Shown: positions 6,707-14,978 of the stretch, piece after piece | Layout of the letters: each line of letters begins with the position of its first letter | Numbering within the stretch: the first letter of the stretch is position 1 | NCBI GenBank assembly: GCA_016186495.1 | Contig: JACPLO010000009.1 | Location: 1-34,055, forward strand | Reading direction: 5' to 3' | Length of the DNA: 34,055 bases | DNA from: Candidatus Niyogibacteria bacterium | GTDB lineage: Bacteria; Patescibacteriota; Minisyncoccia; JACROR01 | Position numbers and translations under genes: made by a program | Notes under the pieces: generated by a model | The model's input: the letters and a program-made list of their open reading frames with translations, nothing else | The model's database searches: none | What the model was told of the DNA's origin: nothing

Positions 6707-7207
6707 TTAAAACAATTCTCTTAATTCAAAAAGAGCGATGCCGCAGGCCACGGCGGCATTCAGAGATTCTTTTCGGCCAGCCATGGGAATTTCTATCGTC
6801 GCGCCGCATTGTTTAAGAATTTGAGAAGAAAGTCCGCGGACTTCGTTGCCGACGATAAGCGCGATGCCCGCAAAATGATTTAATTTCTTTTTATATTTTT
6901 TCTGAAAAGTTTTATAATCAATCGCGTTCAACGACTGTTCCAGAGCAACAACAAAAACATTTTCTCTTTTTAATTTTTCAATCACTGGGGAAATATTTTT
7001 ATGATATTCCCAAGGAATATTTTCTTCCGCGCCCAGCGCTGTTTTTTTGATTTCTTTATTTACTCGGCTAAACTTATCCAACGGTTTCCCTGTGTAGCCG
7101 GTTAAAAAAATTTTAGCCGCCGCCGCGCCGTCCGCGGTCCTGAAACAAGAACCCGCATTATGCGAACTCCTGATGTTATGGAGAATCAAATACAGCTGTT
7201 TTTTCAT
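6707..7207 (-). CDS. SPOUT-class RNA 2'-O-methyltransferase (TrmH/SpoU family)
   Basis: 166 residues, the length of a minimal SpoU domain without an extra RNA-binding part. Motif 1 is NIRSSHNAGSCFRTADG (about 12-28) containing the conserved Asn and Arg; motif 2 is ALIVGNEVRGLS with the Gly-Asn-Glu knot residues; motif 3 is IEIPMAGRKESLNAAVACGIALFE, the S-adenosylmethionine-binding trefoil knot. It would methylate a ribose in tRNA or rRNA; the target cannot be decided. It is the last gene of the ruvA-murE block and starts six bases after the stop of the basic protein upstream. Confidence 0.88.
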   Translation of the reverse strand: MKKQLYLILHNIRSSHNAGSCFRTADGAAAAKIFLTGYTGKPLDKFSRVNKEIKKTALGAEENIPWEYHKNISPVIEKLKRENVFVVALEQSLNAIDYKTFQKKYKKKLNHFAGIALIVGNEVRGLSSQILKQCGATIEIPMAGRKESLNAAVACGIALFELRELF

Positions 7208-7213
7208 TCTATT

Positions 7214-7540
7214 TTACAACATCGGTTGATTTCTGTCTTTTTTCGGCGCGGATTTTTTGTCAGCGGCTTTAGATTTGAATTTTTTAATTTCATCGAAACC
7301 AATTGCCTTCTTTTTTTTATCAACTGGTTTTTTCACAATTTCGCCGGTTGATTTTTCTTCTTTTTTTTCTTTCGGTTTTTTTTCTGGCAGTTTCTTCTCT
7401 GGCGGTTTTTTCTCCAACGCTTTATATAATTCGCCTACTTTCTTTTCGTAATCTTCCCGCGTTAAATTATCCCGCCGGAAACGGGCTTTTTCTTTCGCGA
7501 TATGTTTACGAATGCTTTTCGGCAAATGAGATTTAGTCAT
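7214..7540 (-). CDS. Basic, lysine-rich conserved hypothetical protein
   Basis: 108 residues. The N-terminal 45 residues (SHLPKSIRKHIAKEKARFRR, then a Tyr-Glu-Lys helix) look structured and basic. The rest is low complexity: repeated PPEKK, PEKKPKEKKEE and further lysine runs, likely disordered. Similar short basic proteins are common in Parcubacteria-like genomes, which I state from memory. It could bind RNA or the ribosome, but that is a guess. It lies between murE (25 bases) and the methyltransferase gene (6 bases) on the same strand. Confidence 0.6.
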   Translation of the reverse strand: MTKSHLPKSIRKHIAKEKARFRRDNLTREDYEKKVGELYKALEKKPPEKKLPEKKPKEKKEEKSTGEIVKKPVDKKKKAIGFDEIKKFKSKAADKKSAPKKDRNQPML

Positions 7541-7565
7541 AACTTTAAAGTTATACCATATATAT

Positions 7566-8861
7566 TTATTTAAGCATATTAAGTTCTTCTTTCACGACTG
7601 CCCGATCATCCCACGGAATGCGCTTTCCGGCCGGACCCATAATGGCGGACTCCGCTCCTTTGCCGGTAATAATAACAACATCGCCGGCCGCGGCGCTTTT
7701 TAACGCTTTTTTTATGGCTTCGCGGCGGTCAAGAATTTCATAAACATTAGAAATTGGAAATTGGAAATTGGAAATTCCAGATTTTATCTCCGATAAAATC
7801 TGGATTGGATCTTCGTCATAAGGGTCTTCGTTGGTTAAAATAATTTCTTGGCATAATTCTCCCGCGATTCCGCCCATTTTCGGCCTTTTCCATTTATCGC
7901 GGCCGCCGCCGGCCGCGCCTAAAACGCAGATTAATTTGCCGGAATTGCCGGCTTGAACCGAAGTTTTTAAAGTCCGATAAACTTTTTCCAAAGAATCAGG
8001 CGTATGCGCATAATCCACCGCCACTCGAAATAATTGGCCGCTATCAATAAATTCCATCCGGCCGGGGATATTTTTTATTTTTACGAAAGCCAATTTTATT
8101 TTTTCATCGCTGACGCCAAGCGCTCGCGCGACCGCTATCGCCGCCAGCGCGTTATAAACGTTAAATTCACCTAAAAGCGGCAGACTGAATTCCGTTTTAC
8201 CGACTAAAAATTTTATTTCATTATCCGCTAGCTTCACATTTTCCGCTTTAATCATCGCGGCGTTTTTTATCCCGTAAGTAATTTTCTCTTCAGCCGGAAA
8301 TTCCAAAAAATATTTTGCGTGGCCGTCATCCGCGTTCACAACGCTTACATTATGCGGCTCCTTAAATAATTTCCCTTTTGCCTGTTTGTAATTTTCAAAT
8401 CCGCCGTGCGATTCAATGTGCTCCGGCGTAAGATTGGTTATCGCTAAAATGCGCCATTTAACGTTTTTATGGCGAAATTGCCGGATCCCCTCGGAAGTCA
8501 CTTCAATGACCGCATGGCTAACGCCGGATTTTTTGGCTCGCGCTAAAAATTTTTGTAGAAAAAAACGGCCGGGCATCGTCATTTTGAGCGCGTTCGGCCA
8601 TTCTTTTTCTCCGATTCTAAAACGAAGAGAAGAAATTGAAGCAGTTTTAATTCCCGCTTCCTCTAAAATTTCCGCCAGTAAATTTACAACCGTGGACTTG
8701 CCGTTGGTGCCGGTTATACCGATCATTGTTATTTTTCGCGCCGGCCAGCCGTATTGCGCGGCCGCCAAAAAATTCAAAAGCCAATGATAAAACGGCTGAA
8801 AAAAAACAAATATCGGGCGAGGAATAATTTTTTTTGCGATTCGCAAAACTTTTTCAAGCAT
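7566..8861 (-). CDS. murE: MurE-like Mur ligase (UDP-MurNAc-tripeptide synthetase)
   Basis: 431 residues, shorter than the usual ~490 because the N-terminal UDP-binding domain is reduced to about 40 residues. ATP loop: GITGTNGKST (about 48-57). Central features: TMPGRFFLQKFL, then EVTSEG, TNLTPEHIESHGG, and YKQAKGKLF with the Lys expected to be carbamylated. The C-terminal domain has VAVDYAHTPDSLEKVYRTL and the motif TNEDPYDEDP in place of DNPR, the diaminopimelate-recognising sequence. It would add the third amino acid to the peptidoglycan precursor; the altered motif leaves that amino acid uncertain. The region 7751-7803 within it carries repeats. Same operon as ruvA and a membrane protein. 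Confidence 0.85.
   Translation of the reverse strand: MLEKVLRIAKKIIPRPIFVFFQPFYHWLLNFLAAAQYGWPARKITMIGITGTNGKSTVVNLLAEILEEAGIKTASISSLRFRIGEKEWPNALKMTMPGRFFLQKFLARAKKSGVSHAVIEVTSEGIRQFRHKNVKWRILAITNLTPEHIESHGGFENYKQAKGKLFKEPHNVSVVNADDGHAKYFLEFPAEEKITYGIKNAAMIKAENVKLADNEIKFLVGKTEFSLPLLGEFNVYNALAAIAVARALGVSDEKIKLAFVKIKNIPGRMEFIDSGQLFRVAVDYAHTPDSLEKVYRTLKTSVQAGNSGKLICVLGAAGGGRDKWKRPKMGGIAGELCQEIILTNEDPYDEDPIQILSEIKSGISNFQFPISNVYEILDRREAIKKALKSAAAGDVVIITGKGAESAIMGPAGKRIPWDDRAVVKEELNMLK
7751..7803. repeat. Tandem 7-base repeat beside a palindrome within murE
   Basis: AAATTGG is repeated three times plus five bases (7751-7776), followed directly by a perfect 12-base inverted repeat with a three-base loop (CCAGATTTTATC, 7777-7788, and 7792-7803). 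On the minus strand it encodes QILSEIKSG then ISNFQFPISN, in frame. Confidence 0.75.
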
Positions 8862-8875
8862 CTCTATGGATTTCT

Positions 8876-9346
8876 TTACGGCTTATGCACCACGCCTCCT
8901 ATATATATCAGAATGGCGGCGACGCTGATTTGAACGATAATTTTGAACAACTCGTCAAGATGATAGTTTTTAGAAAAAAAAGTAAGGATAATTGACGCAA
9001 AAAGCATTAACGCCCATGCGCCGACAAAAACTTCCCCCCGATGAAAACTGCCCGAATGTTTTATTTTCTTGCGGTATTCTTTAAGAAGAGTGTAGACCGC
9101 GACCGCGCCGATATACGGTTCTGAAAAAACCGATACCAAAAAACTAAGAGTGGGATAAGAATTCCAAAATCGCCCGAAATATAAAACAGCGATGGTGATA
9201 AAATAAAAATAAGTGAACGCGCTTAATCCGAAATAAAAAATAATGACTTGCCGGTAAATAGCCGTCTTAAATCTGCGGCGCAAAGAAGAAGATTTTTCTT
9301 TAATTGATAAATCACCCGCGCTGATTTCTGAATTAGATTGAACCAT
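8876..9346 (-). CDS. Four-helix membrane protein, hypothetical
   Basis: 156 residues. A polar, Ser-rich N-terminal tail (about 30 residues) and basic RRRFKTAIYRQ precede four hydrophobic segments at about 34-56, 68-88, 108-125 and 134-152. The loop between helices 2 and 3 is basic (LKEYRKKIKHSG), suggesting a cytoplasmic loop. No motif of a transporter or enzyme. It is located 11 bases after ruvA and 14 bases before murE on the same strand, so it should be co-transcribed with them. A link to cell-wall synthesis is possible from context only. Confidence 0.6.
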   Translation of the reverse strand: MVQSNSEISAGDLSIKEKSSSLRRRFKTAIYRQVIIFYFGLSAFTYFYFITIAVLYFGRFWNSYPTLSFLVSVFSEPYIGAVAVYTLLKEYRKKIKHSGSFHRGEVFVGAWALMLFASIILTFFSKNYHLDELFKIIVQISVAAILIYIGGVVHKP

Positions 9347-9357
9347 AAAAATTAAAA

Positions 9358-9942
9358 TTATTTATTTAATAATTTAAGCGCCGCTCTTATTCGCGCTTCC
9401 GTTCCTTCTGCCTCCGGCGGAATTTCTTTTAGAACATCTCTCGCTTCCCGTAAAGAATATCCCAGCGCTTGGAGAGCGTCAAACACGTCTTCTTCTCCTT
9501 TTATTACCGCGTCTTCCGAGCCGGCGCCCGCGGCGCGGCCCAGCTTATCCCTTAATTCCAGCACGATTTTTTCAGCGGTCTTGCGCCCGATTCCGGAAAC
9601 TTTTGACAGATAAGAAGTGTCTCCCGAAGCAATCGCGCGTTTGAGCAAATCAAGAGACGCGATGCCTAAAATGCCAATGGCTGATTTAGGGCCCACGCCG
9701 GATATCGCGATCAGCATTTCAAAAAATTCCACTTCCGCCTTTTCCAAAAACCCGTAAAGCTGAAGGGCGTCCTCCCTGACATGAAGATGAGTCCAAAAAA
9801 TTATTTCCTGATTTTCCGTTTGGCGCGATATTTTTTTAAAAGCGTCAAGAGAAACATAAAGCGCATAGCCCACTCCATTAACGTCCAAAATCAAACGTTT
9901 TTGCTCTCTGAATATTATTTTCCCTTTTAGCCGCCCGATCAT
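9358..9942 (-). CDS. ruvA: Holliday junction branch migration protein RuvA
   Basis: 194 residues, the standard length. Domain I, an OB fold, is residues 1-63 (MIGRLKGKI, VNGVGYALYVS, THLHVREDALQLYGF). Domain II with two helix-hairpin-helix motifs is about 64-140 (ISGVGPKSAIGIL and VSGIGRKTAEKIV). An acidic, Gly/Ala-rich linker precedes domain III (about 148-194, VFDALQALGYSLREARDVLKEI), which contacts RuvB. RuvA tetramers bind four-way DNA junctions and load the RuvB motor. No ruvB or ruvC is in this window. It is first in a block leading to murE and the methyltransferase. Confidence 0.95.
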   Translation of the reverse strand: MIGRLKGKIIFREQKRLILDVNGVGYALYVSLDAFKKISRQTENQEIIFWTHLHVREDALQLYGFLEKAEVEFFEMLIAISGVGPKSAIGILGIASLDLLKRAIASGDTSYLSKVSGIGRKTAEKIVLELRDKLGRAAGAGSEDAVIKGEEDVFDALQALGYSLREARDVLKEIPPEAEGTEARIRAALKLLNK

Positions 9943-9996
9943 ATAAATATGATAATGAGTTCAATAAATAAGCATAACATCCTTAAAAAAATAAGC

Positions 9997-10683
9997 CTAA
10001 CTTTTCAAATTTACGAGATAAATAAATTTATCCAAAAATTTATTCAACGAAAATTCATTCTTAAGTAAATTTTTCGTTCCAGCAGAAAAATCGAAATCAC
10101 CCAAATCAACAAATCTGGCTTTCTTGTTTTTATCAAAATCTAAAATACAAATGCCCAACAAATCCGGTTTGTGAGGAAAATCCATATCGTTGAATAGCTT
10201 TATATATTTTTGCAAATGTTTTTCGGATATAATTTCTATTTTCTTTTCTTTGCCTCGCAAGTTGCTTTTATTTTTTGAATAATACGGCGTATGACCGCGA
10301 AGCGCTAAAAAATGAGCAAAACCGATATTTTGTCGTCTTATATTGGCGGTTTCACCCATTAAATTTTCAAAATAATTATTGGCATTTTGCTTATAGTTAG
10401 AGGTGACAAACTTAAAGCTAATGGTCGCAATAATTTTATCGTTCTTAAATATGGCAATATCAAGGTCTTTTGGATAATATTTTCCGTCTGCTGTCGCTTC
10501 TTTGCCGTCGCCAATCCCTAGTGATTTTATAGAGTATTTATTTTTAAGTTTACTAAGTATTGTTTCTGATAAAAATTTATGAATTGGGATTAATTTTTTA
10601 TTGCTTCTCGCGCCACCTTTTTTATTATAAGCCGCGAAAGAAGCATTAATCGCTTTGATAAATTTATCTTGTAAATTTTCCAT
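9997..10683 (-). CDS. Putative type II restriction endonuclease
   Basis: 228 residues from ATG at 10683; an upstream in-frame codon at 10740 would overlap the methyltransferase. No recognised restriction-enzyme family, but residues about 71-91 read PKDLDIAIF then IIATISFKF, which fits a PD-(D/E)XK core in which Asp75 and Lys91 remain and the middle acidic residue is replaced by Ser89. A following polar segment (YKQNANNYFENLMGETANIRR) resembles the helix after the core in restriction enzymes. The gene is 13 bases after an adenine methyltransferase on the same strand, the standard arrangement of a type II system, and this context carries much of the call. Confidence 0.6.
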   Translation of the reverse strand: MENLQDKFIKAINASFAAYNKKGGARSNKKLIPIHKFLSETILSKLKNKYSIKSLGIGDGKEATADGKYYPKDLDIAIFKNDKIIATISFKFVTSNYKQNANNYFENLMGETANIRRQNIGFAHFLALRGHTPYYSKNKSNLRGKEKKIEIISEKHLQKYIKLFNDMDFPHKPDLLGICILDFDKNKKARFVDLGDFDFSAGTKNLLKNEFSLNKFLDKFIYLVNLKS

Positions 10684-10696
10684 AAGATTCTTGGGA

Positions 10697-12157
10697 TTAA
10701 AATAATACTGGCTGAGTTTTGTTAAACTGGGGGTGCACAAAATCTTTCAAAAAACTCTTTGCGTAAGATTTGTATCCTCCGCGATAACTTTTTGAAATTA
10801 AATTAATATACTCTCTCATTGAATCTGAATTTAATACTTCGCACAACGCGTAAAGATCGGCGTTATTTTTTGGCTTAACGCAGTAACCGGCATAAAAACT
10901 GGTCTTTTCATCTTCAATCACGTAAAAACGGGGCGCGATATTCATTGTGCTGGTTATGATTTTTTTTCCAAAACTGGTTTTCAGTCCTTGATTTCTTCCA
11001 AAGGCGTAAAATTCTTCATAATTTTTACCGCCGCCCTTATCTCTTGTTTCTAAAATATTGCGTTGTTGCAAGAAATATTTATACGCTTCGGGATATTTTT
11101 GTTGAAAAATGTTTTTTGGTATTATTTTTTCATTTTCATACGGAAAAATCAAAAACAAATTTTGGCTCTTACCCCTGTAAGTTGACGCTTTAATAATGGG
11201 AACGCATAAATCTTTTTCAATTTTAAAATTATTGAGATAAAAATAATTTTTATCAATTTTATCGGGTGAAAAGATATAAATATCGTCTTTGAGCGTGGCT
11301 ATTCCATAATGAATATCGGCGATTTCCTGAAGCGCGGAATATTTTTTATTAAGTTTAACTATCTTGTCTAAATATTTTTCATCAAAAAATTCCCATCTGT
11401 CCGACCTCATGTATTGGCGAGATATTTTTTTGTATTTAAGATTTTCGAAATCATTTTTAAAATTTTCCGTAAATAGGAAATTTGCGGAGTCCTCTTTTTT
11501 TAAAAATGTAATCGCCGTATACGCGGTAATATCTTTAAAGACCTGGAAATGATCAAAATTTATTATTTTGATTAAATGGGGAAGCAATAAATTGCGCAAA
11601 TTTTTTCCCGCTGCCGAATGAAAATGAGAATTTGGGGTAATGAACGCAATTTTTCCGTTTTTATTTAATAATCTTAACGCTTGTTCAAAAAAACAAAAAT
11701 ATAAATCAATAGATCCGCTTGAGGCAGTAATGTAATTTTTTTGCAGCTGTTCTTTTCTGCCGTTTAAATTTTGTATGCGAACATAAGGCGGATTGCCGAT
11801 TATAAAATCAAATTTTTCGTCAAAGTTATGAAAACAAAAATCATCTGTTATCGCGTTAAATTTTTTGATTTTATTTTTTGATAATTTTTGCAAATTTTGT
11901 TTCGTCTTTTCTGTGTATTCTTCCGAAATATCTGTAAAGTAAACATTATCTTCAATGACTTTTTCAATTTTTTTCCCGGATAATTTAGAAAATTTTTGAG
12001 CGGTAACTATCGCGAATACTCCTTCGCCACAGCCGGTATCTAAAATTTTTTCATCACCACTGATTTTTTGGCTAACAAGTATTTCTTTAGCCATAAAATC
12101 AGCCACCCATTCAGGGGTAAAAACGACTCCGTTTTCTTTTTTTATGATTGTATTCAT
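10697..12157 (-). CDS. N6-adenine DNA methyltransferase (gamma class, TaqI-like)
   Basis: 486 residues. Motif X-like start FTPEWVADFMAKE (about 13-25); motif I ILDTGCGEGVFAI (38-50) for S-adenosylmethionine; motif IV IIGNPPYVRI (119-128) with NPPY, the adenine N6 catalytic motif; then SIDLYFCFFEQALRLL and GKIAFITP. The order X-I-IV with a C-terminal target-recognition half (about 270-480) matches gamma-class enzymes such as M.TaqI. It would modify a specific DNA sequence that is not predictable from the sequence. It precedes the putative endonuclease by 13 bases. Its upstream region 12158-12423 holds no gene. Confidence 0.88.
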   Translation of the reverse strand: MNTIIKKENGVVFTPEWVADFMAKEILVSQKISGDEKILDTGCGEGVFAIVTAQKFSKLSGKKIEKVIEDNVYFTDISEEYTEKTKQNLQKLSKNKIKKFNAITDDFCFHNFDEKFDFIIGNPPYVRIQNLNGRKEQLQKNYITASSGSIDLYFCFFEQALRLLNKNGKIAFITPNSHFHSAAGKNLRNLLLPHLIKIINFDHFQVFKDITAYTAITFLKKEDSANFLFTENFKNDFENLKYKKISRQYMRSDRWEFFDEKYLDKIVKLNKKYSALQEIADIHYGIATLKDDIYIFSPDKIDKNYFYLNNFKIEKDLCVPIIKASTYRGKSQNLFLIFPYENEKIIPKNIFQQKYPEAYKYFLQQRNILETRDKGGGKNYEEFYAFGRNQGLKTSFGKKIITSTMNIAPRFYVIEDEKTSFYAGYCVKPKNNADLYALCEVLNSDSMREYINLISKSYRGGYKSYAKSFLKDFVHPQFNKTQPVLF

Positions 12158-12344
12158 GTTTATATTATAAAATAATTTAACATAAAATAAAAATTCTCTT
12201 TGAAAATAAAAACAGTGTTACGCTTCAAAGTTGAATGTAGGACTACAGAGTGGACAAAATAATCAAATTCCGCCATAATCTAATTATCTTTTATTAATAA
12301 TTTAAATCAAAAACCGTGAGTCTGTTTTCATTGAATTTACCCTG

Positions 12345-12373
12345 GTTAAATACTTCGCTTCGCGAAATTTAAC
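12345..12373. repeat. Hairpin repeat upstream of rny
   Basis: Arms GTTAAAT (12345-12351) and ATTTAAC (12367-12373) enclose a second stem TTCGC/GCGAA with a TTC loop, with a two-base AC bulge on the left. The same architecture occurs at 14873-14910 before the HU gene. The rest of the 266-base gap 12158-12423 shows no gene. Confidence 0.55.
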
Positions 12374-12423
12374 AGAGTTTAACATTACGCGTTTAATGAA
12401 AAAAATAAACGGAATATTATATT

Positions 12424-13959
12424 ATGACAATTATCACAACCTCCTTTCTTATCAAGGCGGTAATTTCAATCGCCTTGGGGACGATTGCCGGTTATATCCT
12501 GCGGAAAATAATCGCCAAGCAAAAACGCGACTCCATCGAATGGGATGTCAAAAAAATACTCCTGGACGCTAAAACTGAAGCGCGCCAAACTTTAGACGAA
12601 GCGAAGAAAAAAGCCGAAGCGGCTCTGGAAGCGGCTAAAAAAGAAGAACGCGAACGCGAATCTCAAATCAGAAAACTGGAAGAAAGAATCATAAAAAAAG
12701 AAGAACTGATAGAAAAGCGAAACCTTAATCTTGAAAAAGAAAAAGAAGAATTCCAAAAAAGAACGGAAAAAATCAAAAGCCGGGAAAAAGATTTAAGCGA
12801 AATAGAGGAAAAGAAAAGAAAAGAATTACAAAATATCGCCGGCCTTTCCCAAGAACAAGCCAAAGATCAGCTTTTGGAAAGTTTGGAGAAAAAATATGAA
12901 AGCGATATTCTGCTTCGCATCCAAAAAATAGAGAATTTCGGACGAGAAAAACTGGAACAAAAAGCTAAAGATATTTTAGCCACCACCATCCAGCGGCTGG
13001 CTTCTTCCACGGCTTCGGAAATCACCACTACTTCGGTGACTATTCCTTCGGACGATATAAAAGGAAAAATCATCGGTAAAGAAGGCCGGAATATCCGGGC
13101 TCTGGAAAAAGCAGCGGGCGTGGAAATAATCGTAGATGACACGCCCGGCGAAGTGGTTATTTCCAGTTTTGATCCGGTGCGCCGCCAGATCGCCCGCATT
13201 GCCTTGGAAAATCTGATTATTGACGGCCGTATCCAGCCGGCCAAAATAGAAGAATTCGTCGCTAAAGCAAAAACGGAAGTAGATAATATGATAAAAGAAG
13301 CTGGTGAAACAGCCGCTTATGAGGCGGGAATTTTAGATATTAATCATCGGCTTTTAATAATTCTGGGGCGTTTGAAATTCAGAACCAGTTACGGCCAAAA
13401 TGTTCTCCAACATTCCGTTGAAATGACCCATATCGCCGGCATGCTCGCGGCCGAACTGGGCGCGGATGCGGCCATCGCTAAAAAAGGAGCTCTGCTTCAC
13501 GATATTGGAAAAGCGGTTTCTCATGAAATTCAGGGAACGCACGTGGAAATCGGCCGGCGCATTCTTCAAAAATTCAATGTGGATGAAAAAATAATAAAAG
13601 CGATGCAAGCGCACCACGAAGAATATCCGTACGAAACCGTGGAATCAATCATTGTGCAGATTGCCGACGCCATCTCCGGCGCCCGGCCCGGCGCGCGCCG
13701 CGATACGGTGGAAAATTATCTCAAACGACTGGAAGATTTGGAACATATCGCCAATTCTTTTGTCGGAGTGGAAAAAACATACGCCATTCAAGCCGGCCGC
13801 GAAATAAGAATTTTCGTCACGCCGGAAGCGGTTTCTGATCTGGAAATGAAAAAACTGGCCCGCCAAATCGCGGACCGCATTGAACAAGAATTAAAATACC
13901 CGGGAGAAATAAAAGTCCACGTCATCCGTGAAACCAGAATCGTGGAATACGCCAGATAA
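12424..13959 (+). CDS. rny: Ribonuclease Y
   Basis: 511 residues, close to the usual 510-520. An N-terminal membrane anchor (about 5-27) is followed by a long, highly charged coiled coil (about 35-190, rich in EKK and KEE), a KH domain with the IIGKEGRNIRALE loop (about 220-232), and an HD domain (HSVEMTHIAGMLAAELG, then LLHDIGKA) that holds the metal-bound endonuclease centre. RNase Y starts mRNA decay at the inner membrane. A TATTAT sequence lies three bases before the ATG, so the transcript may be leaderless. It is followed 28 bases later by ymdB, a common pairing. Confidence 0.95.
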   Translation: MTIITTSFLIKAVISIALGTIAGYILRKIIAKQKRDSIEWDVKKILLDAKTEARQTLDEAKKKAEAALEAAKKEERERESQIRKLEERIIKKEELIEKRNLNLEKEKEEFQKRTEKIKSREKDLSEIEEKKRKELQNIAGLSQEQAKDQLLESLEKKYESDILLRIQKIENFGREKLEQKAKDILATTIQRLASSTASEITTTSVTIPSDDIKGKIIGKEGRNIRALEKAAGVEIIVDDTPGEVVISSFDPVRRQIARIALENLIIDGRIQPAKIEEFVAKAKTEVDNMIKEAGETAAYEAGILDINHRLLIILGRLKFRTSYGQNVLQHSVEMTHIAGMLAAELGADAAIAKKGALLHDIGKAVSHEIQGTHVEIGRRILQKFNVDEKIIKAMQAHHEEYPYETVESIIVQIADAISGARPGARRDTVENYLKRLEDLEHIANSFVGVEKTYAIQAGREIRIFVTPEAVSDLEMKKLARQIADRIEQELKYPGEIKVHVIRETRIVEYAR

Positions 13960-13987
13960 AAATAATAAAAAGTGAAATAAATTAAAA

Positions 13988-14821
13988 ATGAGAATATTAT
14001 TTTTCGGAGATGTCATCGGCAAAGCGGGAAGAACCGGCCTGGCGCGCCAACTGCCGCTTTGGCGAAAAAAATTCCGCCCGGATTTTGTCATCGTTAATAT
14101 GGAAAACGCGGCGCACGGCTTTGGCGTAGGCAGAACTCAACTTCAAGAAATAGAAAAATTAGGCATTGACGTGATGACCGGCGGAAATCATATTCTGCGC
14201 GGAAAAAACGCGCGGGAACTTTTGACCGATGAAAAAATTGCTTTATTGCGCCCGCTTAACGCTCCGCGGGCTTGGCCGGGCAAAGGAATAATTACTAAAA
14301 AAATTGTTGGACAAAAAAGCCAAACAAAAGGACTTTCTAACGGGGTAAATGAAACCGCCATAACCGTGGTTAATCTTATCGGCCAGCACGGCATGCGCGA
14401 ACATTATAATTCCCCTTTTGAAGCGATTGAAACGGTTTTGAAAAAAGAAGAATTAAAACAAAACATCATCATCGTGGATTGGCACGCGGAAGCCAGTTCG
14501 GAAAAAGTGCTTTTGGGCTGGTATCTGGACGGCCGGGTTTCAGCGGTCATCGGCACGCACACGCATATCCCGACCGCTGACGAAAGAATTTTACCGCGAG
14601 GAACGGCTTTTATTTCCGATGCCGGCATGGTAGGCTCTTATCATTCCGTTATCGGCGTAACCATAGATTCCGCCTTCAAAAAAATCACCGAATGTTTACC
14701 GGTTAGCCTGGAAATTGATGAAGAATGGCCGTTGGAAATAAACGCGGTAATGATTGACATTGAGCCGAAAAGCAAAAAAGCCGTAGGGATAAAACGGCTT
14801 AGAGCGATTGTAAAAAAATAA
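13988..14821 (+). CDS. ymdB: YmdB-type metallophosphoesterase (cyclic nucleotide phosphodiesterase family)
   Basis: 277 residues, slightly longer than the ~265 of Bacillus YmdB. Metal-binding motifs: FFGDVIGKAGR (Asp8), VNMENAAHG (Glu39-Asn40), TGGNHIL (Asn67-His68), DWHAEASSEK and GTHTHIPT with two His. YmdB acts on cyclic nucleotides and influences RNase Y-linked decisions in Bacillus. Residues about 107-121 (GQKSQTKGLSNGVNE) are extra relative to the family and are encoded by a piece of the palindromic element at 5521-5602; they fall in a loop between the ITKK and ITVVNL strands. Follows rny by 28 bases on the same strand. Confidence 0.92.
   Translation: MRILFFGDVIGKAGRTGLARQLPLWRKKFRPDFVIVNMENAAHGFGVGRTQLQEIEKLGIDVMTGGNHILRGKNARELLTDEKIALLRPLNAPRAWPGKGIITKKIVGQKSQTKGLSNGVNETAITVVNLIGQHGMREHYNSPFEAIETVLKKEELKQNIIIVDWHAEASSEKVLLGWYLDGRVSAVIGTHTHIPTADERILPRGTAFISDAGMVGSYHSVIGVTIDSAFKKITECLPVSLEIDEEWPLEINAVMIDIEPKSKKAVGIKRLRAIVKK
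14327..14344 (+). repeat. Partial copy of the palindromic coding element, within ymdB
   Basis: AAAGGACTTTCTAACGGG is identical to the complement of 5523-5540. It is read in the same frame in both proteins, giving Lys-Gly-Leu-Ser-Asn-Gly. Only one arm is recognisable here. Confidence 0.7.
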
Positions 14822-14872
14822 GATTTAAATTAAAATATATTCTATAAAAAAGCCTAAAGGTCGGCTCGGTAA

Positions 14873-14910
14873 ACCCCATTAAATAGTTGCGAAGCAAATT
14901 TAACCGGGGT
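14873..14910. repeat. Hairpin repeat upstream of the HU gene
   Basis: Nested stems: ACCCC/GGGGT outermost, TTAAAT/ATTTAA, and TTGC/GCAA with a GAA loop. It has the same layout as the one at 12345. A second imperfect inverted repeat (CCCATAGTAG and CACTACGGG) follows at about 14926-14961. Confidence 0.55.
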
Positions 14911-14978
14911 AAAAATAATTTTAAACCCCATAGTAGATTTTTGAAAAAAATTCACTACGGGATAAATAAATAATAAAA

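Noticed and set aside
7751-7776. Short tandem repeat considered as a CRISPR remnant
   Set aside because: Units are seven bases without spacers and lie in a coding frame; no cas genes are present.
10684-10740. 19-codon extension of the restriction endonuclease
   Set aside because: It would overlap the methyltransferase end; the ATG at 10683 fits the usual spacing.
12158-12423. Possible small RNA gene upstream of rny
   Set aside because: Only the hairpin at 12345-12373 is visible, with no promoter and terminator pair around it.
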